Position numbers and translations under genes: made by a program. Shown piece after piece: positions 62,453 through 64,000 of a stretch of DNA of 64,000 bases (the stretch's first letter is position 1; each line of letters starts with the position of its first letter). The notes beneath the pieces are model-generated. The model was given only the letters and a program-made list of their open reading frames with translations. It was not told the origin of the DNA and ran no database searches. The DNA comes from Panacagrimonas sp041603235 (lineage in GTDB: Bacteria > Pseudomonadota > Gammaproteobacteria > Nevskiales > Nevskiaceae), in the NCBI GenBank assembly GCA_041603235.1, contig JBFIES010000002.1, forward strand, positions 124,001 to 188,000, read 5' to 3'.

Positions 62453-64000
62453 ATGAGCCCAGCTCCCGACCAACCAGAGCTGCAAGCCGCTTCTGTGGGC
62501 ATGCACTGGGTGCACGGCGAACTCGAGCAGAACCTCCAGCTGGCTACCAAGCTGATCGAGCAGTACGCCGAGGCACGAAAGAAGCAATCCGATCTGCTCT
62601 ACAAGGCAGAAGCCTATCTGCAGGAAGTACGTGGTGTTGCCATCCTGGTGCGCGCCTTCGGCCTCGCGCTTCTGGCCGAAGAAATGCGCCAGACCTTGCG
62701 GGACATCATTGCGGAGAAAATCCGGGAGCTTGACCCCGCCTATTCAGCACTTGGCAGCGCCTGCGTACAGGCCGTTGATTATCTTGATCTGCTGCGCGTT
62801 GAAGGCAATGACAGCGCCCTGATCCTGCAACCAGTGGTCAACGAGTTGCGGCTGGCGCGTGGCCTCGGCCTGCTGACAGAAGACGACCTCTTTGTTGCCC
62901 AGTTTCGGGTGCTCAGTCTCAAAGTGCGGCACACACCGCCGGCGAGTCCGCAGAAGCGCCTCAAGGAAGAAGCGGCCCGTCTGTCGCCAGCGTTCTCGGC
63001 GTCCCTGCTGGCCTGGTTCAAGGAACAGGATGCCAGCCAGGCCATGTCGCGAATCGGCAGAATCAGCGAACTGCTCGCTGCGTCGAGCGTGCATGTCGAT
63101 ATGCATCAGCTTTGGCGCACTGCCGCGGCCTGTATCGAAGCCTTGTTGTCCGATGCTCTGGAGCCGTCACTGGAGGTCAAGCGTCAGTTCGGTCGCGCCG
63201 GGCAGCTGATCAAGATTATTGCGGCTGAAGGCGAGGTCGCCGCCATCCAGAAGATGAGCGATGTGTCGCTCAGGCTGCTTTTCAGCGTCGGACGCTCACA
63301 GGGTCGCGGTCCGCGAACGAGCAGCCTGCGAGAAGAACTTCAGCTTGATCGCTGGGTGCCGCGGGTAGAGCAGGTTGAGGCAGCGCGCGGGCGTCTGCGG
63401 GGTGCCAATACTGATCTGCTGGAGAAAGTGGTCGAGGAGCTGCGATCAGATCTGTCTGAGGTCAGGGTCAGCATTGATCTGGCCATGCGATCAGGCGCCA
63501 GTCCGGACGAGTACGAAAATACCGCGAAACGACTCAAGGGCGTGGCAGATACGCTCATGGTGCTTGGTCTGTCGGCGGAGAGTGAGGCGCTCGCTGAGCC
63601 CTTGGCAGCGCTGGGTAAGGGAGCTGAAGCAGGAGCCGATGTCTGGGAGCATTGCGCAACTTCACTGCTGCAGGTTGACCTGTCGCTGGAGGCCGCGCTG
63701 TATCGACAGTTGCAGGCAGGACCGGCAGCGGCATCCAATACCGCTTCAAAGGCACCAAGCGCAGCCGCATCAATGGCTGCGGCCGACCTGCGTTCCGGAC
63801 GACTCGCCGTCCTGCGTGAATCCCTAGTGGATATAGCCAGAACAAAGGCTAACATCGATGCTTTCCTGAAAGCCGGTGATCGTTCCGGACTGGCTGATAC
63901 GGCGCGACTGCTCTACGAGGTCGGCGCCGGACTACGCATGCTCGACATGGAGTCGGCAGAGCAGAGCGTGGGACTGATCTGCGAGTACCTGCAGGGCGAG
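62453..64000 (+). CDS. chpA: ChpA hybrid chemotaxis kinase, N-terminal part (runs off the window)
   Basis: The frame is open from the ATG at 62453 to the window edge (516 codons). Complete ChpA/PilL proteins are about 2000 residues or more, so kinase and receiver domains lie beyond the edge. The visible part is a helical FimL-like N-terminal region, then a degenerate HPt-like helix with AKRLKGVADTLMVLG, where the phosphotransfer histidine position of A-H-x-LKG is Lys359. This is the end gene of pilG-pilI-chpA. Annotated by position and N-terminal similarity. Confidence 0.85.
   Translation, partial: MSPAPDQPELQAASVGMHWVHGELEQNLQLATKLIEQYAEARKKQSDLLYKAEAYLQEVRGVAILVRAFGLALLAEEMRQTLRDIIAEKIRELDPAYSALGSACVQAVDYLDLLRVEGNDSALILQPVVNELRLARGLGLLTEDDLFVAQFRVLSLKVRHTPPASPQKRLKEEAARLSPAFSASLLAWFKEQDASQAMSRIGRISELLAASSVHVDMHQLWRTAAACIEALLSDALEPSLEVKRQFGRAGQLIKIIAAEGEVAAIQKMSDVSLRLLFSVGRSQGRGPRTSSLREELQLDRWVPRVEQVEAARGRLRGANTDLLEKVVEELRSDLSEVRVSIDLAMRSGASPDEYENTAKRLKGVADTLMVLGLSAESEALAEPLAALGKGAEAGADVWEHCATSLLQVDLSLEAALYRQLQAGPAAASNTASKAPSAAASMAAADLRSGRLAVLRESLVDIARTKANIDAFLKAGDRSGLADTARLLYEVGAGLRMLDMESAEQSVGLICEYLQGE

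Overview
The window is dense, GC-rich bacterial chromosome (by eye roughly 58-62% GC). It has about 53 protein genes, mostly short intergenic gaps and many ATGA or TGATG stop/start overlaps. The gene set suggests a gammaproteobacterium: a Pil-Chp twitching chemosensory system, a pyrB-pyrC'-ruvX-yqgE-gshB block arranged as in pseudomonads and xanthomonads, a gshA of the 'ferrooxidans' type, acpH and mutM. The lipid- and quinone-oriented enzymes (Baeyer-Villiger-like monooxygenase, ANL-type ligase homologue, carotenoid oxygenase, patatin lipase, OYE) would fit the Nevskiales/Xanthomonadales neighbourhood. The exact lineage is inference. I saw no rRNA or tRNA gene, CRISPR array, insertion sequence, phage or plasmid gene.

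Left part (1-18 kb): proline iminopeptidase (cut by the left edge), MltD-like lytic transglycosylase, DUF456 membrane protein, patatin phospholipase, a TetR regulator beside an acyl-CoA-synthetase-like protein that lacks its catalytic lysine, a family 2 glycosyltransferase, typA, purT, an OYE-family oxidoreductase, mutM, a flavin monooxygenase and a secreted sulfatase.

Middle (18-44.5 kb): a LysR regulator is divergent from a tight operon of YceI lipoprotein, cytochrome b561-YceI fusion and glutathionyl-hydroquinone reductase; this looks like a quinone/redox module. Next come an RRM protein, a first ATP-type PEP carboxykinase, a small ribbon-helix-helix protein, a SulP transporter, GNAT enzymes, a UbiA prenyltransferase plus FAD oxidoreductase behind an isolated GspE/PilB-like ATPase, a PrcB-like lipoprotein / NTF2-like protein / acyltransferase run, acpH, a hotdog protein, an AmpG-like permease, a DUF502 protein coupled to a carotenoid oxygenase, pirin, and an RND efflux pair. 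A textbook bidirectional terminator at 44468-44501 closes the efflux operon against a second, longer PEP carboxykinase.

Right part (44.5-64 kb): pilJ and pilH lie on the minus strand behind pyrC' and pyrB, ruvX, yqgE (here carrying an EF-Ts-like N-terminal domain) and gshB. A plus-strand set of exported proteins follows: a copper-radical (galactose/glyoxal oxidase) lipoprotein, a small lipoprotein and a 1034-residue metalloprotease/beta-helix protein. A LysE exporter and gshA (minus) come next. pilG, pilI and the start of chpA run off the right edge. The chemosensory genes are therefore split into two loci about 13 kb apart, and the two glutathione biosynthesis genes are separated by about 6.5 kb of exported and accessory genes.

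Features most worth a second look are the quinone module, the TS-N/YqgE fusion, the lysine-less ANL protein, the copper-radical oxidase set, the paired PEP carboxykinases and the split Pil-Chp cluster.
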